This document shows, piece by piece, positions 45,984-55,669 of a stretch of 64,000 bases of DNA (positions within the stretch are counted from its first letter, which is position 1; the number at the start of each line of letters is the position of its first letter). Source of the DNA: Planctomycetota bacterium. Its GTDB lineage: Bacteria; Planctomycetota; B15-G4. Where the stretch lies: NCBI GenBank assembly GCA_029245865.1, contig JAQWOM010000015.1:1-64000 (forward strand), in the 5' to 3' direction. The notes below the pieces were generated by a model that was not told where the DNA came from, made no database searches, and saw only the letters and a program-made list of their open reading frames with translations. Both the position numbers and the translations under genes were made by a program.

Positions 45984-46267
45984 GTCATAAGAAGTTCGTG
46001 TCGATGGGCGCTAGCTTCCTCGCTCTCCTGGCCGTTGACAAGTTGTTGAATGAGGCAATTTCGATGAGGGGGAGCCGCGCTGGCTCTTGGGAATGGGACT
46101 GGGCGAGGAGGTACTTGCTGAAGTGAGAGCAAAATCGATTCAAGAGACATGCATCTGCCGTGATTCTTCGATGCAGGGGCGAATAAATCGATCTTGCGGA
46201 TTCGTTCTTCTGCGTATGACACGGACGTGACAATTCGGAGGTGTTTCTGTCCTAGAATGAGGCCCTC
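45984..46267. promoter_or_regulatory. Divergent intergenic region upstream of hemA
   Basis: About 280 bp between the sulfatase-fold gene and the hem operon, without a supportable gene. On the plus strand it contains TTGACA at 46035-46040, GTGACA at 46227-46232 and TAGAAT at 46253-46258, but no pair has ideal spacing. GAGG at 46259-46262, 5 nt before the hemA ATG, is a plausible ribosome-binding site. The region should carry the operon's promoter, but I cannot place it. Confidence 0.4.
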
Positions 46268-47536
46268 ATGCAACGGATAGCGATTGCAGGACTGACGCTG
46301 CACGACACCGACGTCTCCGGTCTGGAGTCTGTCCGTCGTCCAGACCCCGGCCGAGAGAACGCTTTTTTGCGCGGCCTGAGCGACGAGTTGGGCGCTTCAG
46401 AGTTGGTGTACCTGGCGACCTGCAACCGGGTGGAAGTCATCTACGCCCGAGAAGAAGGAGAGTTGCCGGACGCATCTGACTTGGCTTTGCTCAGCGAGTT
46501 TCTCGTTGAGAGTGAGGCCGAGCCGGGATTCGTCCTGCGCACAGGCCGAGATGCCATCTCGCATCTTTTCCGCGTGGCGTGCTCGCTAGATTCTCTGGTG
46601 TTAGGTGAAGATCAGATTATTGCGCAGGTTCGCCAAGCGTACGGAAAGTCAGCCGACATTGGATTAACGGGAAATCTGCTCGGCCCTCTGTTCCACAATG
46701 CTTTGCAGATTGGCAAGAAAGTGCGAGCCGAAACAGAGCTTGCGCGCCGCCCGATCTCGGTGGTGAACTTAGCGGTTCAGCGTTTGGTTGACATGCCAGA
46801 TGCGCAGTCACTTGTCATTGCACTGATCGGTGCAGGCGAGATGGGTAGCTTGCTCGCACGAACTCTGACATCGAGCTCTCTGCGACCCCACTTCGTGGTG
46901 AATCGCACCTTTGATTCGGCCAGGAAGTTGGCGAATGATATTGGGTCGCGAGCGGTGCCTTTCGAGTCTTTTTTGTCAGGAGAGTTCCCGGTCGACGTCT
47001 TGATCACTGCAACCGGATCTCCGTCGGTGCTTATTGAGCCTGACGTGCTCGAAGACATGGCGGGCTCTAGTCCTGGGGCGCACGGGCTTCTGGGAGTCGA
47101 CCTCTCTGTCCCACGTAACCTTCCGTCCATGAAGGGTTCCTACGGAAATGCGGGCAGTGTAGAAGTCATGGACCTCGACGCCTTGCGCTCTATTGCTGAT
47201 AGAAATCGATCGTTTCGAGCTGATGCTGCGCTGGAGGCAGAGGCACTTGTCGAAAGCAAGCTCGAGCGCTTCGTACGTCGTTATCGAGAGGATGCCGCGG
47301 CGCCCGTTGTTACGGAGTTGAAGCAAGCAGCAGACGAAATACTGACACGTGAACTGCGAGGTCTTCTGAGTGGTCGCCTGGCACATTTGGATGATGCTGA
47401 GCGCTCCGCCATCGAGCGCTGGGCGCGTGCAACATTTGGGCGACTTATGCATCCCTCTGTGAGTGCTCTGAAGCGCATGGCTGCAGAGAACGGAGGGAGT
47501 CCTCCGGATAACGGTCCGGAGGATGACGCGGCATGA
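46268..47536 (+). CDS. hemA: Glutamyl-tRNA reductase (HemA)
   Basis: First committed enzyme of the C5 route to haem: it reduces glutamyl-tRNA to glutamate-1-semialdehyde with NADPH. 422 residues. Catalytic Cys52 lies in LATCNRVEVIYA. The HLFRVACSLDSLVLGEDQI region and the NADPH-binding ALIGAGEMGSLLA follow, and the C-terminal dimerisation helix is present (residues 340-405). It starts the operon and overlaps hemCD by 4 bp (ATGA). HemL, its partner, is encoded three genes further. Confidence 0.96.
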   Translation: MQRIAIAGLTLHDTDVSGLESVRRPDPGRENAFLRGLSDELGASELVYLATCNRVEVIYAREEGELPDASDLALLSEFLVESEAEPGFVLRTGRDAISHLFRVACSLDSLVLGEDQIIAQVRQAYGKSADIGLTGNLLGPLFHNALQIGKKVRAETELARRPISVVNLAVQRLVDMPDAQSLVIALIGAGEMGSLLARTLTSSSLRPHFVVNRTFDSARKLANDIGSRAVPFESFLSGEFPVDVLITATGSPSVLIEPDVLEDMAGSSPGAHGLLGVDLSVPRNLPSMKGSYGNAGSVEVMDLDALRSIADRNRSFRADAALEAEALVESKLERFVRRYREDAAAPVVTELKQAADEILTRELRGLLSGRLAHLDDAERSAIERWARATFGRLMHPSVSALKRMAAENGGSPPDNGPEDDAA

Positions 47537-49167
47537 AGATACGCATCGGAACACGAGGTTCTGACCTTGCCCTGTGGCAAGCGAATTACGTCAAAGCGTG
47601 TTTGGAGCCTGGCGCAGAGGTTGAAATTATTGTCATCGAGACGCGAGGCGATGCCATTGACGATGTGCCGCTTCAGAGCGTCGAGGGGAAAGCCTTTTTC
47701 ACGGCAGAGATTGAAAAAGCTTTGCTCGATGGTGATATCGACTTGGCAGTACACAGTCATAAAGATCTCGCAACCAGTTCGCCTGGCGGGCTTGTGATCG
47801 GTGCGGTTCCCGAACGGGGGCCTGTGGAAGAAGTTTTGCTGATTCGGTCGGAATCACATGACCTCGGCGCCCCCATGATTCCGTTGAAGGCAGAGGCGCG
47901 AGTCGGGACCAGTGCTCCACGTCGCCGAGCGCAGTTGTTGACACTTCGGCCTGACCTGAATGTTGCAGACCTGCGTGGCAATGTACCGACGCGTGTTCGG
48001 CGTTGTCAGTCGGGTACTTATGATGCCGTGATTCTCGCAGCTGCGGGCGTGCAGCGGTTAGATCTCAATACGGACGGTCTCGTGCGAGTTTCTTTGCCAG
48101 TCGATATTTTTGTGCCTGCCCCTGCTCAAGGCGCACTGGCAATCCAGATTCGCGAAGAAGACCAAGAGCTTTCGAAGCTGTGTTCTTCGGCGCTTCACCA
48201 TGAGCAGACCGCTTCTTCGGTGCGTGCGGAGCGTTTGCTGCTCGAACGCTTGGGCGGCGGTTGCTCTTTGCCCTTGGGTGTCCACGTGCACTCTCAAGCA
48301 GAAGGCTTTCGGGCTCGCGCCTTTTTGGGCTCTGGCTGTCCTTCCGAGGCGGATGGAGCACGATGGGGAGATGCAAGCGGCGCGACTCCGCTCGAGGCGG
48401 CAGATGCCGTCTGCACTCAGTTGCTTGAGGGGGAAGAAACCGAAGCCGGACCACTTGCTTCCGTGACGGTTGCTCTGGTGGGCTCCTCTACAGACGGGAC
48501 GTCTCTTGGAGAACGGTTGCGAGAGTTGGGTGCACGCGTGAAACATGAATCCGTGCTGGGTTTCGAAGATGTGGGAGCGCCAGATCTTTCTGGCAAATTG
48601 GCAAGGCTCACGTCAGGCGATGCTCTCGCGGTGACAAGTCAAGAAGCTGCGCGAAGGCTCTCAGATGTTCGCGTCCCCGCGGGGGTCACGGTGGCCGCTG
48701 TGGGGCCAGCAACCGCTCGTGCTCTGTCTGCTGTTGGCCTTCGTGCTACCTATGTTGGCAAGGGCGGAGCAGCCGAGCTTGCGCGGAATCTTCCGGTAGG
48801 TGAGGGGGGGCGCGTTCTCTTCCCTTGCGCCGAGGCGAGCCGGAAAGAAATGGCCGAAGGCCTGGCTCAGCGAGGCGTGCCTCTAGAAAAGGTCGTTGTG
48901 TATCGAACCGTACAAAAAGCAGCTGGAGAGCATCACGAGGGGGCCGACGTGCGTGTGTACATGAGTCCTTCGGCCGTGACTTCATCTGTCGCACTCGGTC
49001 GAGAAAGCGAACAAGACCATTTAATCCGAGTTGGTCTTGGTGGAGCCACGTGCGACGCACTTCAAGACGAAAGTCTCGAACACCACCGTCCTTCTGGGTC
49101 TGGCCCTGAGGCTGCGTTGGCACTCATAGCGCATTTATCAGCGAAGCAGAGAAAGGGTGGTGCGTGA
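47533..49167 (+). CDS. hemC: Porphobilinogen deaminase fused to uroporphyrinogen-III synthase (HemC-HemD)
   Basis: 544 residues. HemC occupies about 1-300: IRIGTRGSDLALWQAN, VHSHKDLATS, GTSAPRRRAQL, and the dipyrromethane-cofactor site GGGCSLPLG with Cys244. HemD occupies about 308-540, with TVALVGSSTDG, GDALAVTSQEAARRLSD, VAAVGPATARAL, and a late YMSPSAVTSS. Together they turn porphobilinogen into uroporphyrinogen III. No separate hemD exists in the window, which supports the fusion being functional. The open frame continues without a break across the junction. It overlaps hemA by 4 bp. Confidence 0.95.
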   Translation: MKIRIGTRGSDLALWQANYVKACLEPGAEVEIIVIETRGDAIDDVPLQSVEGKAFFTAEIEKALLDGDIDLAVHSHKDLATSSPGGLVIGAVPERGPVEEVLLIRSESHDLGAPMIPLKAEARVGTSAPRRRAQLLTLRPDLNVADLRGNVPTRVRRCQSGTYDAVILAAAGVQRLDLNTDGLVRVSLPVDIFVPAPAQGALAIQIREEDQELSKLCSSALHHEQTASSVRAERLLLERLGGGCSLPLGVHVHSQAEGFRARAFLGSGCPSEADGARWGDASGATPLEAADAVCTQLLEGEETEAGPLASVTVALVGSSTDGTSLGERLRELGARVKHESVLGFEDVGAPDLSGKLARLTSGDALAVTSQEAARRLSDVRVPAGVTVAAVGPATARALSAVGLRATYVGKGGAAELARNLPVGEGGRVLFPCAEASRKEMAEGLAQRGVPLEKVVVYRTVQKAAGEHHEGADVRVYMSPSAVTSSVALGRESEQDHLIRVGLGGATCDALQDESLEHHRPSGSGPEAALALIAHLSAKQRKGGA

Positions 49168-49201
49168 CGGCTGCCATGGAAAAAATCAGGAGCATCAAAA
49201 G

Positions 49202-50173
49202 ATGACCATTCGACTCAGGCGTTTACGTACGACAGCTCGTATGCGTGAAGCGGTCGCCGAAACACATGTGGCTCCGCAAAGCCTTGTGCAGCCGCATTTT
49301 GTCATGGACGGCGATGGTGCCGACGTTCCCATCGAGTCCATGCCGGGTGTGGCACGCATGAGCATTCCGAGTTTGGTCGACCGTGTGAAGTCAGACCATG
49401 CGAGTGGTGTGGCGAACGTGTTGTTGTTTGGCGTTACCGAGAAAAAAGACGAGCAAGCGAGTGCAGCCACGGATCCTGACGGCTTGATCCCTCGGGCTGT
49501 CCGTGCTTTGCGAGATGCGCTCGGAGACGATGTGCTTCTCATGACAGATGTCTGTCTTTGCGGTGCCACGAGTCACGGGCACTGCGGTGTTTTAAGCGAC
49601 GGAGTCGTGCAGAATGACGAGACACTGGCGTTGCTTGCCGAGGCCTCGTACGCGCATGCACGTGCTGGAGCCGATGTCGTGGCCCCTTCTGACATGATGG
49701 ACCTGCGTGTGTCTGCGATCAGAGATCGGTTGGATGAAGAGGGCTATATCAACACGGCCATCTTGTCCTACTCGACCAAGTTCGCTTCGGCGTTCTATGG
49801 CCCGTTCCGCGATGCCGCGTCGAGTTCTCCGCAGCACGGTGATCGCAAGAGTTATCAGATGGACCCGCGCAATCGTCGCGAAGCTCTTCGTGAGAGCCTT
49901 CTCGATGAGGAAGAGGGTGCCGACATGCTCATGGTGAAGCCGGCACTGAGTTACCTGGACGTCATCGCCGATATCGCAGAGGCCGCCTTGGCGCCAGTCG
50001 CCGCCTACAATGTGTCTGGGGAATACAGCATGGTGAAGGCTGCCGCAGAGCGTGGATGGGTAGACGAAGGCCGCCTTGTCTCCGAAATCCTTACGTCGAT
50101 TACGCGTGCTGGTGCAGATCTCATCATCAGTTACCACACGCGTGATGCCGTGGAGAAGGGTTGGCTCGGATGA
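49202..50173 (+). CDS. hemB: Delta-aminolevulinic acid dehydratase (HemB)
   Basis: 323 residues. Schiff-base lysines are in SYSTKFASAFYGPFRDAA and MLMVKPALSYLDV. DVCLCGATSHGHCGVL carries three Cys, so it is the zinc-dependent type. PHFVMDGDGADVPIESMPG and QMDPRNRREALRE are typical. It condenses two aminolevulinate molecules into porphobilinogen. ATG 49202 is chosen over the upstream GTG 49157 because AGGAG lies 8 nt before it and the family starts near RLRRLRTT. It follows hemCD by 34 bp and overlaps hemL by 4 bp. Confidence 0.96.
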   Translation: MTIRLRRLRTTARMREAVAETHVAPQSLVQPHFVMDGDGADVPIESMPGVARMSIPSLVDRVKSDHASGVANVLLFGVTEKKDEQASAATDPDGLIPRAVRALRDALGDDVLLMTDVCLCGATSHGHCGVLSDGVVQNDETLALLAEASYAHARAGADVVAPSDMMDLRVSAIRDRLDEEGYINTAILSYSTKFASAFYGPFRDAASSSPQHGDRKSYQMDPRNRREALRESLLDEEEGADMLMVKPALSYLDVIADIAEAALAPVAAYNVSGEYSMVKAAAERGWVDEGRLVSEILTSITRAGADLIISYHTRDAVEKGWLG

Positions 50174-51468
50174 TCGCGAGCAGTGAAGAACTGCTCGATC
50201 GCGCGAGGGCGTGCATGCCGGGTGGGGTTTCTAGCCCCGTGCGCGCATTCGGAGCTGTCGATGGAGAGCCACCATTTCTCGCGCGTGGGGTCGGTGCCAA
50301 AGTTTGGGACAGAGATGGCCGAGAATATGTAGATCTGGTCGGGAGCTGGGGGCCCATGATCCTCGGGCATGGACACCCAACTGTGCTTGAGGCCGTTGAG
50401 CGCGCCATGGTCGATGGGCTAACTTTTGGCGCGACTTGCGAAGCCGAAGTCGAACTTGCCGAGCGTATCTTGTGCCGCTTTCCATGCGCGGAGCGAGTGC
50501 GTTTCACAAGCAGTGGTACGGAAGCCACCATGAGCGCGGTTCGTTTGGCGCGTGGAGTGACGGGTCGCGCACGCATCGTCAAGTTTGACGGCTGTTATCA
50601 CGGGCACCACGACTCTGTGCTCGTGAAAGGTGGCTCTGGCTTGGCGACCTTCGGGACGCCCTCGTCTGCAGGGGTTCCTGTGGAATGCACGTCACTGACT
50701 GAAGTGTTGCCGCTTGATGATGAGGAGGCTGCAAGCCAACTCTTTGCTGATAAAGGTGAAGAAATCGCGCTGGTGATCATTGAGCCGATGCCAGCCAACG
50801 CTGGTTTGCTGCTGCAGCGTCAGGCATTTCTCGAGCATCTTGCCAAGCTCTGCAAGGATCACGGCGCTTTGTTGATGTTTGACGAAGTCATTTCTGGCTT
50901 TCGTGTTGCGCCTGGTGGAATGACGGAACTTACGGGCATCGCTCCAGATCTTGTGGCCGTCGGCAAGATTGTCGGCGGCGGAATGCCAGTGGGTGCATTT
51001 CTCGGGCCGGCGAAGATCATGGATCAGCTCGCACCCTTGGGGCCTGTCTATCACGCAGGCACACTCTCGGGAAATCCGCTGGCGATGGCTGCCGGCTGCG
51101 CCACGCTCGATGAGTTGGAAAAGCCTGGCACGTACGAACGCTTAGATGCACTGGGTCATCGACTTGCCCTGGGCTGGGAAGGTGCGCTGAGGGCGGCAAA
51201 TGTGCCGGGGAGCATTGCGCGTATGGGATCTGTGCTGTGGGTTTGCCTGCAAGACGGCCCGACCCCACGTGCATTTCACCTTGTCGGGGCCGAGGGAGCT
51301 GAGTTCTACGGTCACTTGCATGGGGAGGTCTTGGCGCGCGGGACCTGGATGGCGCCTTCCGGTTATGAAGTCGCGTTTGTGTCCACCGCTCATGACGAGA
51401 CACTCATCGATTCTGCGGTCGAAAGTTTTGCCAGAGGTCTGCTGGCATCAAGGAGCCGGTCAGCGTGA
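50170..51468 (+). CDS. hemL: Glutamate-1-semialdehyde 2,1-aminomutase (HemL)
   Basis: About 432 residues. PLP enzyme with the Schiff-base Lys266 (AVGKIVGGGMPVGAFLG), MFDEVISGFR for the cofactor Asp, and SSGTEATMSAVRLAR. It converts HemA's product to aminolevulinate. ATG 50170 overlaps the hemB stop (ATGA), with GGAGAAGG upstream. The last four bases overlap the GTG of the sensor kinase gene, so the two-component system is translated as part of this operon. Confidence 0.96.
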   Translation: MIASSEELLDRARACMPGGVSSPVRAFGAVDGEPPFLARGVGAKVWDRDGREYVDLVGSWGPMILGHGHPTVLEAVERAMVDGLTFGATCEAEVELAERILCRFPCAERVRFTSSGTEATMSAVRLARGVTGRARIVKFDGCYHGHHDSVLVKGGSGLATFGTPSSAGVPVECTSLTEVLPLDDEEAASQLFADKGEEIALVIIEPMPANAGLLLQRQAFLEHLAKLCKDHGALLMFDEVISGFRVAPGGMTELTGIAPDLVAVGKIVGGGMPVGAFLGPAKIMDQLAPLGPVYHAGTLSGNPLAMAAGCATLDELEKPGTYERLDALGHRLALGWEGALRAANVPGSIARMGSVLWVCLQDGPTPRAFHLVGAEGAEFYGHLHGEVLARGTWMAPSGYEVAFVSTAHDETLIDSAVESFARGLLASRSRSA

Positions 51469-52493
51469 GTGTGCGGCCGTCGATCTCTGAGCAGGTGAGC
51501 AAGCGGCCGCTGCGTTTGTATGTAGTAATCGTTGCGTTTTATGGGCTCTTGCTGGCTTGGTGGATCTACTTCTTTGCCTCTCTTGACGACAGGCTTGCAG
51601 AGCGGATGAGGCTGGCGGGAGCGCCGCTTGGCGAATCGCAACGTCAGGCTCTCGAAAAAGCAGGCGAAGAGACCATGCGCATGCTGATGTTTGAGGGCGG
51701 ATTTTTAGGATTGCTCGTTCTCGTAAGCGTGTTTTTTGTGATGCGCTCAGTCGAGAGGGAAACCACGCTGGCACGGCGACAGAGGAATTTTGTGTCAGCG
51801 GTGACACATGAATTGCGCAGCCCGCTTGCGTCCGCACGACTCTATCTCGACAGCATCCTTATGGGGCGAACAGATGAAGCCAAGACGGGTCGTTATCTCA
51901 AGCATGCTCGAGAAGACCTCGACCGACTTGGCGATATGGTGGAAGACATCCTTCTTACTCGGCGTATGAGTGACCGGAAGGTTGAGGTTGAGACACAAGT
52001 CGTCGACCTTGCGCAACAAACTGAATCAGAGATGGAGCGGCTGCGTACATTGCATGCCACTCACGGCATCACGCTCGAGTTGAAAACGTCAGGCCCGACA
52101 TTTGCGGCGCTAGATCTGATCGCCTTTTCTCAGATTCTCGATAACCTGGTGTCGAATGCCGTGAAGTACGGCGGCGAGAGTGGTCCAGTCGAGTTGGCGG
52201 TAGAATCTGCAAGTGGCCGTTCGGTGTTGACCGTTCGAGATCACGGTCCTGGGTTGGGCGGTGCTGACCCCAAGATGCTCGTGGAGCCCTTTGTGCGAGG
52301 CGGTGACGAGCAAGTTCGTACGAGTCCCGGGGTTGGCCTCGGTCTCTACATCGTGCGTGAGTTTGTGCAGGCGCACGGAGGGAAGTTGTCGTTGGAAGAT
52401 GAACTTTCTGGCGGGGGAACTCGGGTGAGCGTGAGCTTTCCGGCGGTTTCTCAGCAAATGCGCGATGGCATGGGGTCGGAGGCCTCGGCATGA
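51465..52493 (+). CDS. Membrane sensor histidine kinase inside the hem operon
   Basis: 342 residues. Membrane helices at about 18-38 and 78-93 flank a short external loop of about 40 residues, so there is little room for a ligand-binding sensor domain. Phospho-accepting His115 lies in SAVTHELRSPLASARL. N-box DNLVSNAVKYGG, G1 DHGPGLGG and G2 GVGLGLYIV are intact, so it should be an active kinase. It overlaps hemL and its response regulator by 4 bp each (GTGA, ATGA). The small external loop suggests sensing within or near the membrane. What it senses is unknown, and its position suggests haem or a precursor. Confidence 0.9.
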   Translation: MSVRPSISEQVSKRPLRLYVVIVAFYGLLLAWWIYFFASLDDRLAERMRLAGAPLGESQRQALEKAGEETMRMLMFEGGFLGLLVLVSVFFVMRSVERETTLARRQRNFVSAVTHELRSPLASARLYLDSILMGRTDEAKTGRYLKHAREDLDRLGDMVEDILLTRRMSDRKVEVETQVVDLAQQTESEMERLRTLHATHGITLELKTSGPTFAALDLIAFSQILDNLVSNAVKYGGESGPVELAVESASGRSVLTVRDHGPGLGGADPKMLVEPFVRGGDEQVRTSPGVGLGLYIVREFVQAHGGKLSLEDELSGGGTRVSVSFPAVSQQMRDGMGSEASA

Positions 52494-53185
52494 CCGGTGA
52501 ACGGCTGATGGTCGTTGAAGACGAGGCTCATCTGGCAGAAGTCATCGCGGACAACCTCAAGCTCGAAGGTTGGGCCGTAGATGTGATTGCTAATGGTGAG
52601 CAAGCGTTGAATGCAATTCGCGACTGCCCTCCGGACCTGGTCCTTCTAGACGTCATGCTTCCGGGAATGGACGGTTTTACGGTGTGCGAGACATTGCGGG
52701 CCGAGCAATGCCACGTACCCATCTTATTTCTTACCGCAAAGAGCGGTCGGGATGATCGCGTGCATGGACTTCAACTGGGTGGCGATGATTATCTGGGGAA
52801 GCCGTTTGACCTTGAAGAGCTCATACTGCGTGTTCGTGCAATCCTTCGCCGTGGTGAGTGGTACCGCGCGCCATCGAGTGCCGGAAATGCGCTTGTGCTA
52901 GGAGAGGTTTCTATCGATTTCTCTACCTTCATGGTGACGCGCACTGACGACTCCGTTGAATTGTCACAGAAAGAGACAATGATTCTCCGGTGTCTCGCAG
53001 AACAAGCGGGTGCTGTTGTTTCGCGAGCCGAGATCGTTAAGCACGTCTGGGGATATGACGCTTTTCCCACATTGCGCACGATCGACAATTTCATCGTGCG
53101 TCTACGCCGCCTTATTGAGCCGGATCCACGTAACCCTCGGTATATCCATACGGTGCGCGGTACCGGCTATCGGCTGACTCCATAA
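52490..53185 (+). CDS. OmpR/PhoB-family response regulator inside the hem operon
   Basis: 231 residues. Receiver domain about 1-120 with phospho-acceptor Asp54 (LVLLDVMLPGMDG), acidic pair EDE and GKPFDLEEL. Winged-helix DNA-binding domain about 135-230, with VELSQKETMILRCLAEQAG, AIVKHVWG-like AEIVKHVWGYD and IDNFIVRLRRLIEPD. Cognate to the sensor kinase it overlaps. The likely target is this operon or genes of haem use, which is not shown by sequence. It is followed after 31 bp by hemE. Confidence 0.92.
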   Translation: MTGERLMVVEDEAHLAEVIADNLKLEGWAVDVIANGEQALNAIRDCPPDLVLLDVMLPGMDGFTVCETLRAEQCHVPILFLTAKSGRDDRVHGLQLGGDDYLGKPFDLEELILRVRAILRRGEWYRAPSSAGNALVLGEVSIDFSTFMVTRTDDSVELSQKETMILRCLAEQAGAVVSRAEIVKHVWGYDAFPTLRTIDNFIVRLRRLIEPDPRNPRYIHTVRGTGYRLTP

Positions 53186-53216
53186 CTCCTGAACTTCGAC
53201 CCTTTCGCGAACCACC

Positions 53217-54278
53217 ATGACGACTTCTGACACGCTCCTGCTCAAGGCATTGCGTCGCGAACCCGTTCCACGTCCTCCGGTATGGCTCATGCGCCAGGCT
53301 GGGCGATATCTGCCCGAGTACCAGGAAGTGCGCCGCAAGGCTGGAGGCTTTCTGGCGATGTGTCACGCGCCAGAGTTGGCTGCCGAGGTGACGCTGCAGC
53401 CCCTTCGACGGTTCGGCATGGATGCAGCCATTCTTTTCAGTGACATCCTGTTGCCGCTGGCTGCCATGGGCATGCCGCTGGAGTTTCAGGATGGTCGGGG
53501 GCCCGTCTTGCCCAAACCTTTGCGCAGCGCTGATGACGTCAACGGGCTGTTACCTGTGGTGCCCGAGGAGTCCTTGGGCTATGTGGGAGATGCATTGGAG
53601 TGCACGGCAGCGGGTCTGCCGAAGGGCGCCACACTGCTCGGATTCTGTGGAGCGCCGTACACGTTGGCTAGCTATGCCATAGAAGGCGGGACTTCCAAGA
53701 GTCATGCGCATGTGCGCCAGTTGATGTACTCCGACCCCGGACTTTTCGAAAATCTTATGAGCAAGCTGGCTGAGACATCTGGTCAGCATCTCGCTTTTCA
53801 GGCATCACGCGGCGCACAAGCCGTTGTTCTCTTTGATACCTGGGCGGGAACTCTGGGTCGCGAAGACTACTTGCGTTACGCCTTGCCCTGGTCGAAGCGT
53901 GCGCTTGAGATCGCCGGTGATGCAGTGCCTCGCATTCACTTTGTCCTCAACGGTAAGCATCTTCTCGAAGATGTGGTCGCTGCAGGAAGCGAGGCTGTCG
54001 CTGTAGATTGGCGTGTGTCGATTGCAGATTGCATGGAGACCTGGGGAGACCAAGTCGCTTTCCAGGGTAATCTCGACCCGTCTGTTTTACTGGGTCCGCC
54101 GGATTTGGTCGCACAACGCACGCGTGAAATCCTTGATGCAGTGGGCGGTCGGCCAGGGCATGTCATGGGGCTCGGCCACGGGGTTCATAAGGAGACAGAT
54201 CCGGAGTGTGTTGCGGCCTTCGTAGACACGGTGAAGGCCTCAAGTGTGACCGGGAATAGAAAGGCACACGGTGCCTGA
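53217..54278 (+). CDS. hemE: Uroporphyrinogen decarboxylase (HemE)
   Basis: 353 residues. RPPVWLMRQAGRYLPEYQEVR near 20-40 is the family signature, with the catalytic Asp in FSDILLPLAAMG. GAPYTLASYAIEGG and GLGHGVHKETDPE near the C-terminus are also conserved. It removes four acetate carboxyls to give coproporphyrinogen III. The ATG has a modest upstream purine stretch. It overlaps hemN by 8 bp. Confidence 0.96.
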   Translation: MTTSDTLLLKALRREPVPRPPVWLMRQAGRYLPEYQEVRRKAGGFLAMCHAPELAAEVTLQPLRRFGMDAAILFSDILLPLAAMGMPLEFQDGRGPVLPKPLRSADDVNGLLPVVPEESLGYVGDALECTAAGLPKGATLLGFCGAPYTLASYAIEGGTSKSHAHVRQLMYSDPGLFENLMSKLAETSGQHLAFQASRGAQAVVLFDTWAGTLGREDYLRYALPWSKRALEIAGDAVPRIHFVLNGKHLLEDVVAAGSEAVAVDWRVSIADCMETWGDQVAFQGNLDPSVLLGPPDLVAQRTREILDAVGGRPGHVMGLGHGVHKETDPECVAAFVDTVKASSVTGNRKAHGA

Positions 54279-55668
54279 GACTCCACTGCATGTTGACGTG
54301 GAAGTGCTGGCAAAGCTGGCGGTTTCGGGTCCGCGATACACTTCGTATCCCACGGCGCCGGAGTGGTCTGATGACTTCGGCGAATCAGATGCGAAGGCAG
54401 CTTATGAACGCGCCTCTCAGCACCCGGATGAATCGCTGTCGATCTACGTGCATCTCCCTTTCTGCTCGCGGCTTTGCCTCTACTGTGGCTGCACGGTGGA
54501 GATCAACGGCAAGCAATCACGTGCCGATAGCTATCTGGATGCCGTCGAGAAAGAGATCGCTTTGGTGGCAGATAGCCTGGGTGGCCGTCGCAGGGTGGCT
54601 CAACTCCACTGGGGCGGGGGGACACCGACTTTTCTGACCACGACGCAGATTCGCCGTTTGTTCACGATGCTTTCGGGGCCTTTTGACCTGGAACCCGACG
54701 CGGAAGTTTCGATTGAAGTCGATCCTCACGTCACGACGCGCGATCAGGTCGAGTTGCTTGCCGAACTCGGTTTCAACCGGGTGAGCATGGGAGTTCAAGA
54801 TCTCGACCCGGTTGTTCAGGAAGCAGTGCGGCGTGATCAAACGCTGGAAGAGACCACTTCACTTGTTGCGAGTTGTCGAGAACTTGGAATCGAAGGCATC
54901 AATGTAGACCTCATGTACGGCCTGCCCGAGCAGACTCTCGCCGGTTTTGACCGCACGCTCGATCTCGTTTCAGACTTGCGCCCGAACCGTCTGGCGGTTT
55001 TTGGTTACGCACACGTGCCATGGTTAAAGCCATCGCAGAAGGCGCTTGAGAAGTACGCGCTTCCAGACGCGACGCAGCGCACAAACTTGTTTTCTTCTGC
55101 TCTTCGAAAGCTAGGCGATGCGGGCTACGTGGTTGTCGGGCTTGATCATTTCGCTTTAGAGAGCGATCCGATGGTCACCGCGCTGCGTGCGGGGACGTTG
55201 CACCGTAATTTCATGGGCTATGCGACGCGTCCAGCTCCGGACATGGTTGGACTTGGTATGAGTGCGATTGGTGATGTTGCGGGGTCCTTCATCCAGAACC
55301 CACGCGACACAGCTAGCTACGAGTCGATGCTCGCAAAGAATCATCTGCCAGTTGCACGTGGACTACAGCGCAGCCCAGAAGATGAACTGCGTCGCTCAAT
55401 GATTCTCTCGCTTATGTGTCGGATGCGATTAGATCTTGATGAGCTCGAGAGCGAGTTGGAACGCAGTGATCTGGCGAAGCACTTCGCGGTCGAATGGAGC
55501 GAACTACAATCTCTCGCGGATCAGGGTTTTTGCAAGCTGTCTGAACGTCGATTAGATGTCACTCCTACGGGGCGACTTTTCTTGCGCCACATGGCGATGG
55601 TCTTCGATGAGTCTCTGCGACGCCGCAGAGAGGGGAATGACGGCCCGCGGTTCAGCAAAACACTCTGA
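54271..55668 (+). CDS. hemN: Oxygen-independent coproporphyrinogen III oxidase (HemN)
   Basis: 465 residues, radical-SAM enzyme. The cluster motif FCSRLCLYCGC gives Cys65, Cys69, Cys72 and the adjacent Cys74 typical of true HemN. The N-terminal RYTSYPTAPEW and the C-terminal HemN domain (RSMILSLMCRMRLDLDELE) are present, and the latter distinguishes it from HemW. It produces protoporphyrinogen IX without oxygen. The GTG start overlaps the hemE stop by 8 bp. Confidence 0.95.
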   Translation: MPETPLHVDVEVLAKLAVSGPRYTSYPTAPEWSDDFGESDAKAAYERASQHPDESLSIYVHLPFCSRLCLYCGCTVEINGKQSRADSYLDAVEKEIALVADSLGGRRRVAQLHWGGGTPTFLTTTQIRRLFTMLSGPFDLEPDAEVSIEVDPHVTTRDQVELLAELGFNRVSMGVQDLDPVVQEAVRRDQTLEETTSLVASCRELGIEGINVDLMYGLPEQTLAGFDRTLDLVSDLRPNRLAVFGYAHVPWLKPSQKALEKYALPDATQRTNLFSSALRKLGDAGYVVVGLDHFALESDPMVTALRAGTLHRNFMGYATRPAPDMVGLGMSAIGDVAGSFIQNPRDTASYESMLAKNHLPVARGLQRSPEDELRRSMILSLMCRMRLDLDELESELERSDLAKHFAVEWSELQSLADQGFCKLSERRLDVTPTGRLFLRHMAMVFDESLRRRREGNDGPRFSKTL

Positions 55669-55669
55669 T

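Noticed and set aside
46227-46258. GTGACA and TAGAAT as a -35/-10 promoter for hemA
   Set aside because: The spacer is 20 bp, longer than sigma-70 type promoters tolerate well, and the start would leave almost no leader.
45980-46303. 107-residue minus-strand frame in the hemA upstream region
   Set aside because: It crosses the hemA start, has no ribosome-binding site and no recognisable sequence character.
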